Assembly: GCF_020480685.1 (NCBI RefSeq)
Contig: NZ_JAJAFU010000011.1
Coordinates: 1 to 64,000, forward strand
Length of the DNA stretch: 64,000 nucleotides
Origin: Deferrivibrio essentukiensis
GTDB taxonomy: Bacteria; Chrysiogenota; Deferribacteres; Deferribacterales; Deferrivibrionaceae
Reading direction: 5' to 3'
Below are positions 16,992 through 26,522 of the stretch, one piece after another. How positions within the stretch are numbered: the stretch's first letter is position 1; each line of letters starts with the position of its first letter. Both the position numbers and the translations under genes were made by a program. The notes under the pieces are model-generated. The model was not told the DNA's origin and ran no database searches. It saw only the letters and a program-made list of their open reading frames with translations.

Positions 16992-18911
16992 ATGAATAAT
17001 AAAGGTTTTGGTGGTAAATTAAGCGCAGAAGACAAGAAATATCTTGAAAGTTTGGCTACTACTTGCAGGGGCGATATTTTAAAAATGACAACACTTGCTG
17101 CAAGCGGCCACCCCGGCGGTTCAATGTCATCTATCGATTTGTATCTTACTGTTTACAAATTTGCCAATATTAGCCCTGATAATGTGAATTCTCTTGATAG
17201 GGATAGAGTTGTCGTATCTCACGGGCACACTTCTCCTGGTGTGTACTCTGCACTTGGTAGAAACGGTTTTTTTAATATTGATGATGCTATTGCTTATTTC
17301 AGGCTTGCAGGAAGTATTTATGAAGGGCATATTGAAAGGATGGTCAAAGGGGTTGAGTGGACTACAGGTAATTTAGGGCAAGGGCTTTCAGCTGCTTGCG
17401 GTATGGCTATTTCAGGAAGAGCAAATAATCTTGATTATAATATATACGTATTTATGGGGGATGGTGAGCAACAAAAAGGTCAAATCAGTGAGGCAAGAAG
17501 GTTTGCTGTCAAATACAATCTAAAAAATATTACAGCGGTTGTTGATTATAACAGGCTTCAGATTAGCGGTGATATTGGCAATGTAATGCCACAAAATATA
17601 AAAGATGAATATGTTGCTGATGGATGGGTAGTCCTTGAGATTGATGGGCATAATTTTGATGAAATTTACGATGCTTTTTCTAAGGCTCAAACTATAGACA
17701 GACCGGTTATGATTTTGGCAAATACAGTAATGGGCAAAGGTGTCTCTTTTATGGAAAATATTGCTGACTACCACGGTAAACCTTTGTCAAAAGAGCAGTT
17801 GTCCGATGCTTTAAAAGAGCTAGGTATTGAAAACGATATTGAAAAGTATGAAGAGAAAAGAAAAGGGTTTGTATATAATAAAGATGAACATAGTATCTTT
17901 AGAAACAGTGTAAAAGTAAGCAAGGGTATGCCGAAAGTGTATTCAGCGGATACTAAAACAGATAACAGATCAGCTTTTGGTAACGCTATTGCAGATTTAG
18001 TGCATCTTTCTGTTACAGATAAATCACTGACTCCGATAGTTACATTTGACTGTGATTTGGCTGGCTCAGTAAAGCTTGATAAAGTAATGAAAGAATTTCC
18101 CGAAAGATTTGTTCAATCCGGTATTCAAGAGCATCATACTGCTGTTGCTGCTGGTGCTGCAAGTGTTAATGGAGTTGTTTCTGTGTTTGCGGATTTTGGA
18201 GTTTTTGGCGTAGATGAAACTTATAATCAACAAAGACTTACAGATATAAATGATGGTAATTTAAAAGTAGTTACTACGCATGTTGGTATTGATGTTGGGG
18301 AAGATGGCAAAACTCATCAGTGTGTAGATTATGTAGGGGCTATGAGAAATATTCCTAATTTTAAGGTTTTGGTGCCTGCTGACCCTAATCAGACTGACAG
18401 GTTGGTAAGGTATGCTGTGGGTGAATACGGTAATTATCTTGTAGCTATGGGCAGGTCAAAGCTTCCGGTGATTACGAAAGAGGATGGTAGCGTATATTTT
18501 GATGAAGATTATGAATATAGTTATGGCAAAATAGATATTATAAGAGATGGTAAATATCCTCTCATTACATACGGTACAATGACATCTTATGCACTAAAAG
18601 TAAGAGAGCTGCTCTTGAAAGACGGAATTGAACTTGCAGTTATAAATATTGCTTCCCCTCTCAGTTTTGATATTTTTGAGATTAAAAAATATTTAGATAG
18701 TGGTTTTGCTTTTACTTATGAGGACCATTTGTCAAACAGTGGAATTGCAGCTACGTTGTCTTTATTAGCTATGGAAAGCGGTATATCATTTAAGTTGAAA
18801 ACTTTTGGACCTACAAATTATGCATACTCAGGCAAACCAGAAGAAATCTTTAAACTTCTCAAAATTGATCCTGAAAGTGTTGCAAAATCTATAAAAGAAT
18901 TACTGAAATAA
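16992..18911 (+). CDS. tkt: Transketolase
   Basis: Thiamine-diphosphate enzyme of the non-oxidative pentose phosphate pathway, transferring two-carbon units between sugar phosphates; cytoplasmic. About 639 residues, full single-chain length. Seen: GHPGGSMSSIDL near 37, SHGHTSPGVY near 75, the TPP motif MGDGEQQKGQISEA near 155, and the C-terminal pyrimidine-binding domain with FVQSGIQEHHTAVAAGAA including the catalytic Glu. ATG 16992 is chosen over 16950 because AAGGGG (16981-16986) precedes it and the promoter -10 box lies after 16950. The His-rich GxxxHQ motif (GKTHQCVDYVGAMR) supports transketolase rather than DXP synthase. A terminator follows. Confidence 0.93.
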   Translation: MNNKGFGGKLSAEDKKYLESLATTCRGDILKMTTLAASGHPGGSMSSIDLYLTVYKFANISPDNVNSLDRDRVVVSHGHTSPGVYSALGRNGFFNIDDAIAYFRLAGSIYEGHIERMVKGVEWTTGNLGQGLSAACGMAISGRANNLDYNIYVFMGDGEQQKGQISEARRFAVKYNLKNITAVVDYNRLQISGDIGNVMPQNIKDEYVADGWVVLEIDGHNFDEIYDAFSKAQTIDRPVMILANTVMGKGVSFMENIADYHGKPLSKEQLSDALKELGIENDIEKYEEKRKGFVYNKDEHSIFRNSVKVSKGMPKVYSADTKTDNRSAFGNAIADLVHLSVTDKSLTPIVTFDCDLAGSVKLDKVMKEFPERFVQSGIQEHHTAVAAGAASVNGVVSVFADFGVFGVDETYNQQRLTDINDGNLKVVTTHVGIDVGEDGKTHQCVDYVGAMRNIPNFKVLVPADPNQTDRLVRYAVGEYGNYLVAMGRSKLPVITKEDGSVYFDEDYEYSYGKIDIIRDGKYPLITYGTMTSYALKVRELLLKDGIELAVINIASPLSFDIFEIKKYLDSGFAFTYEDHLSNSGIAATLSLLAMESGISFKLKTFGPTNYAYSGKPEEIFKLLKIDPESVAKSIKELLK

Positions 18912-18914
18912 GAA

Positions 18915-18942
18915 AGGGGCAGTTTATCTGCCCCTACTTTTT
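18915..18942 (+). terminator. Terminator of the transketolase gene
   Basis: AGGGGCAG (18915-18922) pairs with CTGCCCCT (18928-18935), then ACTTTTTT. Confidence 0.88.
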
Positions 18943-18945
18943 TAC

Positions 18946-20244
18946 TTAATTTCCACCAAGGTATATAAATCTTAAAATGAATAGAATAGCCAATATCCAG
19001 ACAGGGATACTGACCTCCTTATGTCTTCCAGCAAGGAGTTTTATTATAGGGTAAAATATAAAGCCTAATGATATCCCCGTTGCAATACTGTAGGTGAAAG
19101 GCATTGATACTATCACTATAAATGCGGGGAGGCTTTCAGTGAAGTCATTCCAATCAATTGTAGTTACAGATTTTAACATTAACACACCCACAATTATAAG
19201 TGCAGGGGCTGTTGCAAATACAGGGATAGATTCGGCAAGAGGAGAGATAAACATTGACAGTAAAAATAATATTCCGGTAACCACGGCGGTAAGCCCCGTT
19301 TTACCCCCGGCGGCAATACCTGATGCACTTTCAATGTATGTTGTTACTGTTGATGTCCCTAACATACTTCCTGCGACTGTACCGATTGAATCGACAGTAA
19401 GAGCTCTGTTTACTCGTGGGAATTCATTATTTTCTTTTATAAAGCCACCTTGTTTTGCTATCCCAACGAGTGTCCCTGTAGTGTCAAAAAGGTCGACAAA
19501 TAAAAAAGCGAAGATTATTCCGAAAATGCCTATATCAAGAGCACCCCTTATGTCTAATTGAAGAAATACAGGAGAAATATCGGGAGGTGTGCCTACTATC
19601 CCTTTAAATGTGCTAAGTCCAAATATTAGCCCTATTACCCATATTATCAGCATACCTATCAAAATGGAGCCTTTTACTTTGCGTGCCATTAGTGCTCCTA
19701 TTATTATTACACCAAGAAGTGTCATAAGCGGCACAGGGCTCATAATGTCGCCTAATGAAACTAATGTAGCCGGATTGTCTATGATTATTTTAGACTCTTC
19801 CATTCCGATAAGTGTGATAAATAAGCCTATACCGCCTGCTGTTGCAATTTTAATGTTTTCAGGTATGGCATAAACGATTATCTGTCTTATCCTTGCAAAT
19901 GTTAGCGCTAAAAAGATTACCCCTGAAATAAATACAGCACCCAAAGCTGTTTGCCAAGGGTATCCCATTTGCATAACTACTGTGTAAGTAAAGTATGCAT
20001 TTAGTCCCATTCCGGGTGCAAGTGCAAAAGGATAATTTACCAAAAGCCCCATTAGGATGGAAGTAAATCCTGAAGCCAACACCGTTGCCATCATTACTGC
20101 ACCGAAATCCATTCCTGTTTTGGATAGTATAGCAGGGTTTACAAATATAATATAAGCCATAGTCATAAATGTTGTTATCCCTGCAATGATTTCAGTTTTA
20201 ACGTCAGTATTGTTTTCTTTTAATTTGAAAAACTTTTCCAACAT
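18946..20244 (-). CDS. NCS2-family purine permease (AzgA/PbuG guanine-hypoxanthine type)
   Basis: Inner-membrane proton symporter for purine bases, 432 residues with about 12-14 hydrophobic spans. The N-terminus FFKLKENNTDVKTEIIAGITTFMTMAYIIFVNP is the AzgA/PbuG hallmark, together with GMGLNAYFTYTVV near 79 and the motif TVTTYIESASGIAAGGKTGL around 300-320. The start ATG follows AAGGGGA. It is a single-gene unit; no purine riboswitch was recognised upstream. Specificity (guanine/hypoxanthine versus adenine) cannot be decided. Confidence 0.92.
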   Translation of the reverse strand: MLEKFFKLKENNTDVKTEIIAGITTFMTMAYIIFVNPAILSKTGMDFGAVMMATVLASGFTSILMGLLVNYPFALAPGMGLNAYFTYTVVMQMGYPWQTALGAVFISGVIFLALTFARIRQIIVYAIPENIKIATAGGIGLFITLIGMEESKIIIDNPATLVSLGDIMSPVPLMTLLGVIIIGALMARKVKGSILIGMLIIWVIGLIFGLSTFKGIVGTPPDISPVFLQLDIRGALDIGIFGIIFAFLFVDLFDTTGTLVGIAKQGGFIKENNEFPRVNRALTVDSIGTVAGSMLGTSTVTTYIESASGIAAGGKTGLTAVVTGILFLLSMFISPLAESIPVFATAPALIIVGVLMLKSVTTIDWNDFTESLPAFIVIVSMPFTYSIATGISLGFIFYPIIKLLAGRHKEVSIPVWILAILFILRFIYLGGN

Positions 20245-20526
20245 AGTTTCCCCTTAATTTTTTTAGGTGGAATGGTTAGCATAATTTTGCCTAAATTTAA
20301 ATATTAAAATGACATTTATAATTTATTAAATTTCTAGTGAATAGTTATTCATAGGTTTTTATCCTTTGGTTTTTGAAAAATTTAACTTTAAATAAAGTAA
20401 TGTTATTGGTTAAACTATGTTAAATTTGTTTTGATTTACAAAATTATACAGTTATTTTAAACAATGGTGGCCAAGAGTGTTAAATTATTGGTTTTTGATA
20501 GTAAAAATATATAAAAAATAAAAATG

Positions 20527-20555
20527 TTGAAAAATAAGCTTATTTTATTTTTCAA
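20527..20555. repeat. Inverted repeat upstream of the malic enzyme gene (A)
   Basis: TTGAAAAAT (20527-20535) pairs with ATTTTTCAA (20547-20555); inside lies the palindrome AATAAGCTTATT. Could be a regulator site or transcript hairpin. Confidence 0.5.
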
Positions 20556-20564
20556 TCCATATTA

Positions 20565-20587
20565 TGTTACATATATTTTATGTAACA
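20565..20587. promoter_or_regulatory. Inverted repeat TGTTACATA-N5-TATGTAACA, candidate operator (B)
   Basis: Perfect 9-bp half-sites at 20565-20573 and 20579-20587 separated by five bases, about 205 bases upstream of the maeB promoter. The symmetric spacing of about one and a half helical turns resembles a dimeric regulator site. No regulator gene lies beside it. Confidence 0.45.
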
Positions 20588-20771
20588 ATATAATTATTGT
20601 TTATAATAATTTAATGTATTAGTAAAACCTATTATACGTATTTTAATTGAAGTATTGGTTAAGTAATGAAAAGTATTAAATTTTATATTTTCAATAATAA
20701 AATGGTTTGTATAGATATTATCTATTCAATGTTTAATGAACTTACATTTTAGGTTTTGTTTATATTTTCTG

Positions 20772-20800
20772 TTTACATCAGATTAAAGTTGATTTATAGT
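20772..20800 (+). promoter_or_regulatory. Promoter of the malic enzyme gene
   Basis: TTTACA (20772-20777), 17 bases, TATAGT (20795-20800), about 35 bases upstream of the start codon, which has TGGAGGA as ribosome site at 20822-20828. Confidence 0.55.
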
Positions 20801-20834
20801 TTATTATCTTAATGCAAAAAAATGGAGGATAACA

Positions 20835-23129
20835 ATGTCAAACAAACCAAAACTTACTAAAGAGGATGCACTCTTATATCACTCAATGGGGCGAAAAGGT
20901 AAAATAGAAGTTGTAGCTACTAAACCTTGTTTTACCCAAAAAGATTTATCTTTGGCTTACAGTCCTGGCGTGGCTCACCCCTGTTTGGAAATAGAAAGAG
21001 ATCCTGACTTGGCTTTTGAGTATACTGCTAAAGGTAACCTGGTAGCAGTTGTGTCAAATGGTACTGCAGTATTAGGTCTCGGTAATATTGGACCTCTAGC
21101 TGGCAAACCGGTGATGGAGGGGAAAGGCGTACTTTTTAAGCGTTTTGCAGATGTGGATGTATTTGATATAGAGCTTAACTCTCAAAACCCTGATGATATT
21201 ATCAAAGCTTGTGAGCTTCTTGAACCAACTTTTGGCGGGATTAATCTAGAAGATATTAAGGCACCTGACTGTTTTTACATAGAGGAAACTTTGGTTGAAA
21301 GGCTTAATATTCCAGTATTTCATGACGACCAGCATGGTACGGCAATAATTGCTGCTGCCGCAATTCTTAATGCTCTTGAGTTGGTAGATAAAAAAATTGA
21401 TAAGGTAAAAGTTGTAATTAATGGTGCTGGTGCTTCAGGGATTGCTATTGGAAAGCTGATTGTCAGCTTAGGTGTAAAAAAAGAAAATTTAATTTTCTGT
21501 GATACCAAAGGTGTTATATACAAAGGTAGAACAGAAGGTATGAATAAGTATAAAGAGTATTTTGCTATAGATACGGATTTAAGGACCCTTGAAGAAGCTA
21601 TGGAAGGGGCAGATATATTTTTGGGCCTTTCTGTTAAGGGTGCAGTTACTAAAAAGATGGTCCAGTCTATGGCAAGAAACCCAATTATTTTAGCTATGGC
21701 AAACCCTGACCCAGAGATTACTCCTGAAGAGGTGGCTGAGGTGAGAGGGGATGCAATAATGGGTACAGGCCGCTCAGATTATCCAAATCAGGTTAACAAC
21801 GTTTTGGGATTCCCTTTTATTTTTAGAGGTGCACTTGATGTAAGGGCAAGGAAAATTAATGAAGAGATGAAAATTGCTGCGGTAAAAGCGTTGGATGATT
21901 TGGCTAAAGAAGAGGTGCCTGAGTCTGTATGTAAAGCCTATGGTTTGAAAAAAATAGAATTTGGAAAAGATTATATTATACCAAAGCCTTTTGATCCTAG
22001 AGCATTAACAAGAGTCGCACCTGCTGTTGCTAAGGCAGCAATTGATTCAGGTGTGGCAAGAATTACTATAACTGATTGGGATGCTTACAGATCTTATCTT
22101 GAATCAAGGCTTTCTGTTGCTAAAGAGTTTACAAGACAGATTATCAATAGGGCAAAAGAAACTCCAAAGAGAATTGTTATGCCTGAAGGGGAATATGATA
22201 AGGTGCTTATTGCCGCACAGAAAATTGTTGAAGAAGGTATCGGTACTCCTATACTTCTTGGAAATGAAGAAGTCATAAAAAGTAAGGCAGAAAAGCATAA
22301 TATCAACCTTGAAGGGATAGAAATAATTAATCCGGAGAAATCTAATAAACTATCTGAATATGCTGACTACTTATTTAAACTAAGACAAAGAAAAGGGATG
22401 ACATATATTGAGGCAGAAAGAAGGCTTGTTAAGATTTTTAATTATTATGGCTCTATGATGGTTCTTAATGGTGACGCAGATTGTCTTTTAACCGGCTACT
22501 CAAGAAGTTATGGGGATTCTGTCAAGCCGCTTCTTGAAACTGTTCCTCTTAAGAAAGGTTATAAAGTTCCTTCTGGTGCATACTTTATGGTATTTAAAGA
22601 TAGATTGGTTTTATGTGCCGACACTACGGTTAATATTGACCCTGATGCTGAGGCACTTTCACAGATTGCTATCCAATCTGCTGAAACTTGTAAAAAGTTT
22701 GATATTGAGCCTAAGATTGCAATGCTTTCATTTACAAACTTTGGTAGTGTTAAGATACCAAGGACAGTGAAAGTTGCTGAAGCAATGCAATTAGTTAAAG
22801 AGAAAAGGCCTGAACTGATTATAGATGGTGATATGCAAGCTGATACTGCAACATATCCACCTATAGCTGAAGAAGCATTTCCATTTTCTGCAATAAAAGG
22901 TGATGCTAATGTATTAGTGTTCCCAAACCTCGAGGCTGGTAATATTGCATACAAATTGCTTTATAGGTTAGGAAATGGTACAGCAATAGGGCCTATTTTA
23001 CAGGGTTTCTGTCACTCTGTTCATGTACTTCAAAGAGGCAGTGATGTAGATGAGATAGTAAATTTGGCTGCAATCGCTGTTGTAGATGCAGAATATAAGA
23101 AAGCTAATAGAGATAAGTTGTGTAACTAA
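20835..23129 (+). CDS. maeB: NADP-type malic enzyme with C-terminal phosphotransacetylase-like domain (MaeB type)
   Basis: Decarboxylates malate to pyruvate with reduction of NAD(P)+. 764 residues, the hybrid MaeB size. Residues 1-about 420 are the malic enzyme part: YSPGVAHPC near 41, the metal/substrate motif [10 protein letters not shown] near 160-169 and the nucleotide loop [12 protein letters not shown] near 197-208. From about 430 on, the protein is homologous to phosphotransacetylase ([13 protein letters not shown] near 448, [20 protein letters not shown] near 693), a domain that in MaeB proteins is thought to be regulatory, responding to acetyl-CoA, and not catalytic. A strong promoter and terminator make this a one-gene unit. 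It connects the C4 pool to pyruvate and fits an acetate-oxidising or organic-acid metabolism. Confidence 0.95.
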   Translation: MSNKPKLTKEDALLYHSMGRKGKIEVVATKPCFTQKDLSLAYSPGVAHPCLEIERDPDLAFEYTAKGNLVAVVSNGTAVLGLGNIGPLAGKPVMEGKGVLFKRFADVDVFDIELNSQNPDDIIKACELLEPTFGGINLEDIKAPDCFYIEETLVERLNIPVFHDDQHGTAIIAAAAILNALELVDKKIDKVKVVINGAGASGIAIGKLIVSLGVKKENLIFCDTKGVIYKGRTEGMNKYKEYFAIDTDLRTLEEAMEGADIFLGLSVKGAVTKKMVQSMARNPIILAMANPDPEITPEEVAEVRGDAIMGTGRSDYPNQVNNVLGFPFIFRGALDVRARKINEEMKIAAVKALDDLAKEEVPESVCKAYGLKKIEFGKDYIIPKPFDPRALTRVAPAVAKAAIDSGVARITITDWDAYRSYLESRLSVAKEFTRQIINRAKETPKRIVMPEGEYDKVLIAAQKIVEEGIGTPILLGNEEVIKSKAEKHNINLEGIEIINPEKSNKLSEYADYLFKLRQRKGMTYIEAERRLVKIFNYYGSMMVLNGDADCLLTGYSRSYGDSVKPLLETVPLKKGYKVPSGAYFMVFKDRLVLCADTTVNIDPDAEALSQIAIQSAETCKKFDIEPKIAMLSFTNFGSVKIPRTVKVAEAMQLVKEKRPELIIDGDMQADTATYPPIAEEAFPFSAIKGDANVLVFPNLEAGNIAYKLLYRLGNGTAIGPILQGFCHSVHVLQRGSDVDEIVNLAAIAVVDAEYKKANRDKLCN

Positions 23130-23153
23130 TTTATAGCTTGAAATAAATTGTTG

Positions 23154-23190
23154 GGAGTGCAGTTTCAATGAAAACTGCACTCCTTTTTTT
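23154..23190 (+). terminator. Terminator of the malic enzyme gene
   Basis: Perfect 12-bp stem GGAGTGCAGTTT with AAACTGCACTCC and seven T at 23184-23190. The T run overlaps the end of the convergent bioY gene. Confidence 0.92.
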
Positions 23191-23713
23191 ATCTATAAAA
23201 GTTAATTTTATTGCTTACTATACAAGCTATTATCAGTTTTATGAAATCAAATCCGAATGGCAAAATGAATCCGACTTTCAAAGCAGTAGACAGGGTAAAA
23301 GTTTTGTTTTGAATAAAATTTATATTGTAATATAAATATAATACTCCAAGGATATATATTAAAAGAAGACCGATAAGTCCACCGATAAATTTCCCCTTAA
23401 AGCCTTCAATCTTTTGTGCTAAAAGCCCAATAGGTATTGCCGCAAATAAAAAACCGACTAAATAGCCAAATGTCGGTTGCAAAAAGTATGACAAACCGCC
23501 TCCATTTGCAAATACAGGTAGCCCAAGCAAGCCTAAGATAAGGTATAAAAATATACCTATCACGGATATCTTTACTCCAAAAATCATTGGTATTAAAAGT
23601 ACGATAAAAGGCTGCAGTGTTATTGGCACTGGCTGAAACGGGATTTTTATAAATGTGCTGACAATCATTAGTGCGGTTGTTATCCCCGCATACGCAATCT
23701 TTTTGTTATCCAA
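23189..23713 (-). CDS. bioY: BioY biotin transporter (S component)
   Basis: 174-residue membrane protein with about six hydrophobic spans. The family pattern is clear: KIPFQPVPITLQPFIVLL near 23-40, then YLILGLLGLPVFANGGG near 57-73 and PTFGYLVGFLFAA near 79-91. BioY takes up biotin, with or without a shared ECF ATPase module; no bioM/bioN lies nearby. The start overlaps the end of the patatin-like gene by 8 bases, so the two are co-transcribed. Confidence 0.93.
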   Translation of the reverse strand: MDNKKIAYAGITTALMIVSTFIKIPFQPVPITLQPFIVLLIPMIFGVKISVIGIFLYLILGLLGLPVFANGGGLSYFLQPTFGYLVGFLFAAIPIGLLAQKIEGFKGKFIGGLIGLLLIYILGVLYLYYNINFIQNKTFTLSTALKVGFILPFGFDFIKLIIACIVSNKINFYR

Positions 23714-24584
23714 GTTTTACCTCCCTTAAAATTTTCTTTCCTTCGTTGTATCCTATTTCGAGGATTTCCTTAGCCTTAGTGAAGTCAGTTAGTTTGTAAT
23801 CGTCAAGGTCAGGTTTGACTTCGATTACGTTTTTTTGAGATTTAATTTTGTATTCATATATACTTTCTTGCATTATGGCAATTGTTTGTACCAAAGTTTC
23901 AAGCATTGAAGGATACTTTATAGTGTCATCATTGTTAAAATTAAATATTTGTTTTATTAATGTATTGAACGATTCATTGACACTTTTTTGTGGCTTGGTT
24001 TGATGGTTTTTAAAATATTTTTTTATAAGCTTGTCTTTTACTACAAATGGGCCTACATCTACCGCAATTTTTATATTGCATTCATCCGGTAATAGGTCAA
24101 CAGGTACGGGATTTTTTATACCACCGTCTATTAAAAACATCCCATCATAATATACTGGGATAAAAACTCCCGGAAATGATATGCTTGCCCTTATGGCTTT
24201 TATTATATCCCCTTTGTTAAAGATAACTTCAAGCCCTGTTAATGAGTCTGTAGCTACACATGCAAATTTTATCTTTAGATTACTAATCTCCTTTTCGTTT
24301 ACAACAGAATCTAAGAAATCTTCTATTTTCTTTCCGTCTACAATTCCTGCCCTTGACAATTTAAAATCTACAATGTTTTTAAAAACACCAAAATCAAGAT
24401 TTAGTATAAATTCCTCAATTTTTTCAATGGGATATCCTGAGGCATAAATACCGCCAATCAAGGCACCCATACTACTTCCTGTTATAGCGTAGGGTTTGAC
24501 CCCTTCCTCTTCGAATGCTTTTAGTATTCCTACGTGAGCAAGTCCCCTGGCAGCACCGCTGCCTAAAGCCAAACCTATTTTCAT
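23706..24584 (-). CDS. Patatin-like phospholipase (RssA/YchK type)
   Basis: 292-residue serine lipid hydrolase candidate. The oxyanion loop GSGAARG is at 8-14, the nucleophile elbow GSSMG at 36-40 (Ser38) and the catalytic Asp in LIDGGIKNPVP near 153, so the Ser-Asp dyad is complete. The C-terminal 80 residues are charged and less conserved. It lies upstream of bioY in one operon and divergent to endonuclease V with only 44 bases between start codons. Confidence 0.88.
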   Translation of the reverse strand: MKIGLALGSGAARGLAHVGILKAFEEEGVKPYAITGSSMGALIGGIYASGYPIEKIEEFILNLDFGVFKNIVDFKLSRAGIVDGKKIEDFLDSVVNEKEISNLKIKFACVATDSLTGLEVIFNKGDIIKAIRASISFPGVFIPVYYDGMFLIDGGIKNPVPVDLLPDECNIKIAVDVGPFVVKDKLIKKYFKNHQTKPQKSVNESFNTLIKQIFNFNNDDTIKYPSMLETLVQTIAIMQESIYEYKIKSQKNVIEVKPDLDDYKLTDFTKAKEILEIGYNEGKKILREVKLG

Positions 24585-24628
24585 ATAAAATCCTTACAAT
24601 TTTTTTGGTTTTAACATATAAAGCTTGT

Positions 24629-25270
24629 ATGTATGAACACTTAATTAAGCTACAGAAAAGATTAGCAGAAAAACTCGTTATTTGTCCATATGAAAATGAT
24701 ATTAAACTTGTTGCTGGGGTTGATGTTTCTTTTAATAAAAACTCTAACATAGGGTTTTGCTCCGTAGTTATTTTAGATAACAAGTTTAATATTATTGAGG
24801 TTGGATTTCATAAAATGGAGGTTAAACTACCTTATATCCCAGGGTTACTTTCATTTAGAGAATTGCCTTTGATTGTCAATACATTTAAAAAAATGAAAAA
24901 CATTCCGGATATTATTATTTGTGATGCTCAAGGGACTGCTCATCCCAGAGGGCTTGGACTTGCAAGTCATTTAGGAATAGTTTTAAAAATTCCTACAATT
25001 GGATGTGCTAAAAATAAACTTGTAGGTGACTTTGTGGCTCCTCCTGATAAAAAAGGGGGATATTCAATACTGCAATATAAAGGTAAAACTGTGGGCATTG
25101 TATTAAGGACAAAAGTAGGGTGCAATCCAGTTTTTGTGTCTCCCGGAAATTTAATCGATATAAATTCATCTTTGGCAGTTATTATGAAATACGTCGGCAA
25201 ATACAAGTTACCTGAGCCTACAAGGCTTGCACATATTTATTCTAATAAGCTCAGGCGCAATGAGATTTAA
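24629..25270 (+). CDS. nfi: Endonuclease V (deoxyinosine-specific repair nuclease)
   Basis: Cuts DNA near deoxyinosine, the product of adenine deamination. 213 residues from ATG 24629. Conserved metal-binding elements are seen: AGVDVSF with Asp near 33, ICDAQGTAHPRGLGLASHLGI near 97-117 (Asp and His) and CAKNKLVGD near 127. A longer frame starting at 24515 would run through the divergent patatin gene and adds 38 residues of no family character, so the internal ATG is preferred. The stop overlaps the convergent DUF169 gene by 4 bases. Confidence 0.92.
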   Translation: MYEHLIKLQKRLAEKLVICPYENDIKLVAGVDVSFNKNSNIGFCSVVILDNKFNIIEVGFHKMEVKLPYIPGLLSFRELPLIVNTFKKMKNIPDIIICDAQGTAHPRGLGLASHLGIVLKIPTIGCAKNKLVGDFVAPPDKKGGYSILQYKGKTVGIVLRTKVGCNPVFVSPGNLIDINSSLAVIMKYVGKYKLPEPTRLAHIYSNKLRRNEI

Positions 25271-26016
25271 TCTAAGTCCTCCGGTAGAGTGGTGTATGTT
25301 TTTGGTAAATCACATAAATCAGGTATCTGAAATGGTATAGGGTATCTTATTCCGGCTTTGTGTGTACTTTCGAGCCCTTTAATTACTTCATCTTTCATAC
25401 TGTATGGAAATCCCACAGCTACCTCAAAGTCTTGAGCCATAGCAAATCTTCTGTCGCCAAGGCAAGGGATTTCAATTACCGGTTTGCTTTTGATATAGCT
25501 TTCAGCAACTGCTCTTGAGCATACCCCTGCATCGCCTGAAGAATTAAAATTAAATTCTCCCCCTTTTTCATATAAAAATGCCTGCACCATTCTCATTGCT
25601 TGAGCGGTATTGCAATAAAAAACTACTACATCAGGTATAATACTTTCAATTGGTCTATTAATAGGGTAGGTTAGTACTGATTTTATATTTTCAGGAACAC
25701 GAGGCATACTTTCCTGCATCTTTTTTGCTGAGTCGATATTTTTTTGGTATATGTTGCAATTAACTTCTCCATCCAATACTCTTTTAGGAGGTTTTATCAA
25801 GCCTGTGCATGATGCTCCAAGGACACAAAAGCTATCTTCTTTTGTTATCATAGTTGACCATCCGTAATATCTTGAATATGCTATTTGTTGACAAACAGTT
25901 ATTTTTCTGTTTTTTAGCCTTACCTTTATTTCAGGAATATCTTTAAGTAAGTTTACTCCGACCGGTATGGTTTGAAGTTTTAAAAAATTATTAAGAGATT
26001 CGTAAAGATTTAGCAT
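25267..26016 (-). CDS. DUF169-family protein
   Basis: 249 residues, cytoplasmic, no signal or membrane span. The DUF169 pattern is visible: PVGVNLLKD near 17-25, a Cys-containing CQQIAYSRYYGW near 38-49, CVLGASCTGL near 63-72, and VVFYCNTAQAMRMVQAFLYEKGG near 130. Family function is not established; the conserved Cys and occurrence in anaerobes suggest redox or cofactor work, which is inference. It overlaps the upstream CBS gene by 7 bases and is probably co-translated with it. Confidence 0.8.
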   Translation of the reverse strand: MLNLYESLNNFLKLQTIPVGVNLLKDIPEIKVRLKNRKITVCQQIAYSRYYGWSTMITKEDSFCVLGASCTGLIKPPKRVLDGEVNCNIYQKNIDSAKKMQESMPRVPENIKSVLTYPINRPIESIIPDVVVFYCNTAQAMRMVQAFLYEKGGEFNFNSSGDAGVCSRAVAESYIKSKPVIEIPCLGDRRFAMAQDFEVAVGFPYSMKDEVIKGLESTHKAGIRYPIPFQIPDLCDLPKTYTTLPEDLD

Positions 26017-26429
26017 AATTTTACCTCACTAAAGGCCTTTAAAACATCGCCAAGAGAAATTATCCCCACAAGTTTACCATCATCAACAACAGGCACGCGG
26101 TGAATATATTTTTCCAGAAATATTTTTGCAACATTTCTAATATCTTCATCGCTGCTGACAACAATTGGTGGTTTCCCCATTACAGTGGAAACCGAGGGGG
26201 AAGTTAATTCTTGAACATCTATCATTGGTATCTTATCAGCTTCTTCCAGAATATCCGGAAGTTTGTCCAAAATATTTGACTCGCTAAAAACACCAACAAC
26301 ATTATCGTTTTCATTCAATACAGGAGCTCCTGATATTTTATTTCTCCTTAGAATAATAACGGCATCTTTAATTGGTAGGGTATCTCTGATTGAGATAACA
26401 TTCTTTGTCATAATCTCTTTTACTTTCAT
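26010..26429 (-). CDS. Two-CBS-domain protein
   Basis: 139 residues composed almost only of two CBS motifs (KVKEIMTKNVISIRDTLPIKDAV at the start; PPIVVSSDEDIRNVAKIF and a final VGIISLGDVLKAF). Pairs of CBS domains bind adenine nucleotides such as AMP or ATP and report energy state. No effector domain is fused, so it must act on another protein, possibly the DUF169 partner it overlaps or the nearby acetate transport system. Its own promoter seems to lie at 26470-26498. Confidence 0.88.
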   Translation of the reverse strand: MKVKEIMTKNVISIRDTLPIKDAVIILRRNKISGAPVLNENDNVVGVFSESNILDKLPDILEEADKIPMIDVQELTSPSVSTVMGKPPIVVSSDEDIRNVAKIFLEKYIHRVPVVDDGKLVGIISLGDVLKAFSEVKLC

Positions 26430-26469
26430 TTCTGTACTCCCTTCAATAAATAATGTTTATATTGTGTTT

Positions 26470-26498
26470 TAAATATAACAATATTTCAAAATTGTAAA
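26470..26498 (-). promoter_or_regulatory. Probable promoter of the CBS-DUF169 pair
   Basis: On the minus strand TTTACA (26498-26493) is followed after 17 bases by TATTTA (26475-26470), about 40 bases before the CBS gene start. This makes the pair separable from the upstream DUF294 gene. Confidence 0.45.
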
Positions 26499-26522
26499 GT
26501 ATTAGTTGTGATAAAATTGAGT

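Larger units (their letters stand above)
20245..20834. other. 590-base AT-rich intergenic region between divergent purine permease and malic enzyme genes
   Basis: No ORF, RNA gene or coding pattern is recognised. It holds a maeB promoter near its right end and two well-formed inverted repeats in the middle (listed separately). The length is unusual in a window where most gaps are under 100 bases. Confidence 0.7.

Noticed and set aside
19094-19561. 155-codon open frame on + opposite the purine permease
   Set aside because: It is a shadow of the permease coding strand, with no ribosome site and no family pattern.
20245-20400. Purine riboswitch upstream of the purine permease
   Set aside because: The conserved loop and P1 sequences of the purine aptamer are not seen in the leader.
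22559-22954. 131-codon open frame on - inside the malic enzyme gene
   Set aside because: Antisense shadow of the phosphotransacetylase-like domain.
24515-24628. N-terminal extension of endonuclease V
   Set aside because: It runs through the divergent patatin gene's start and does not resemble the family.
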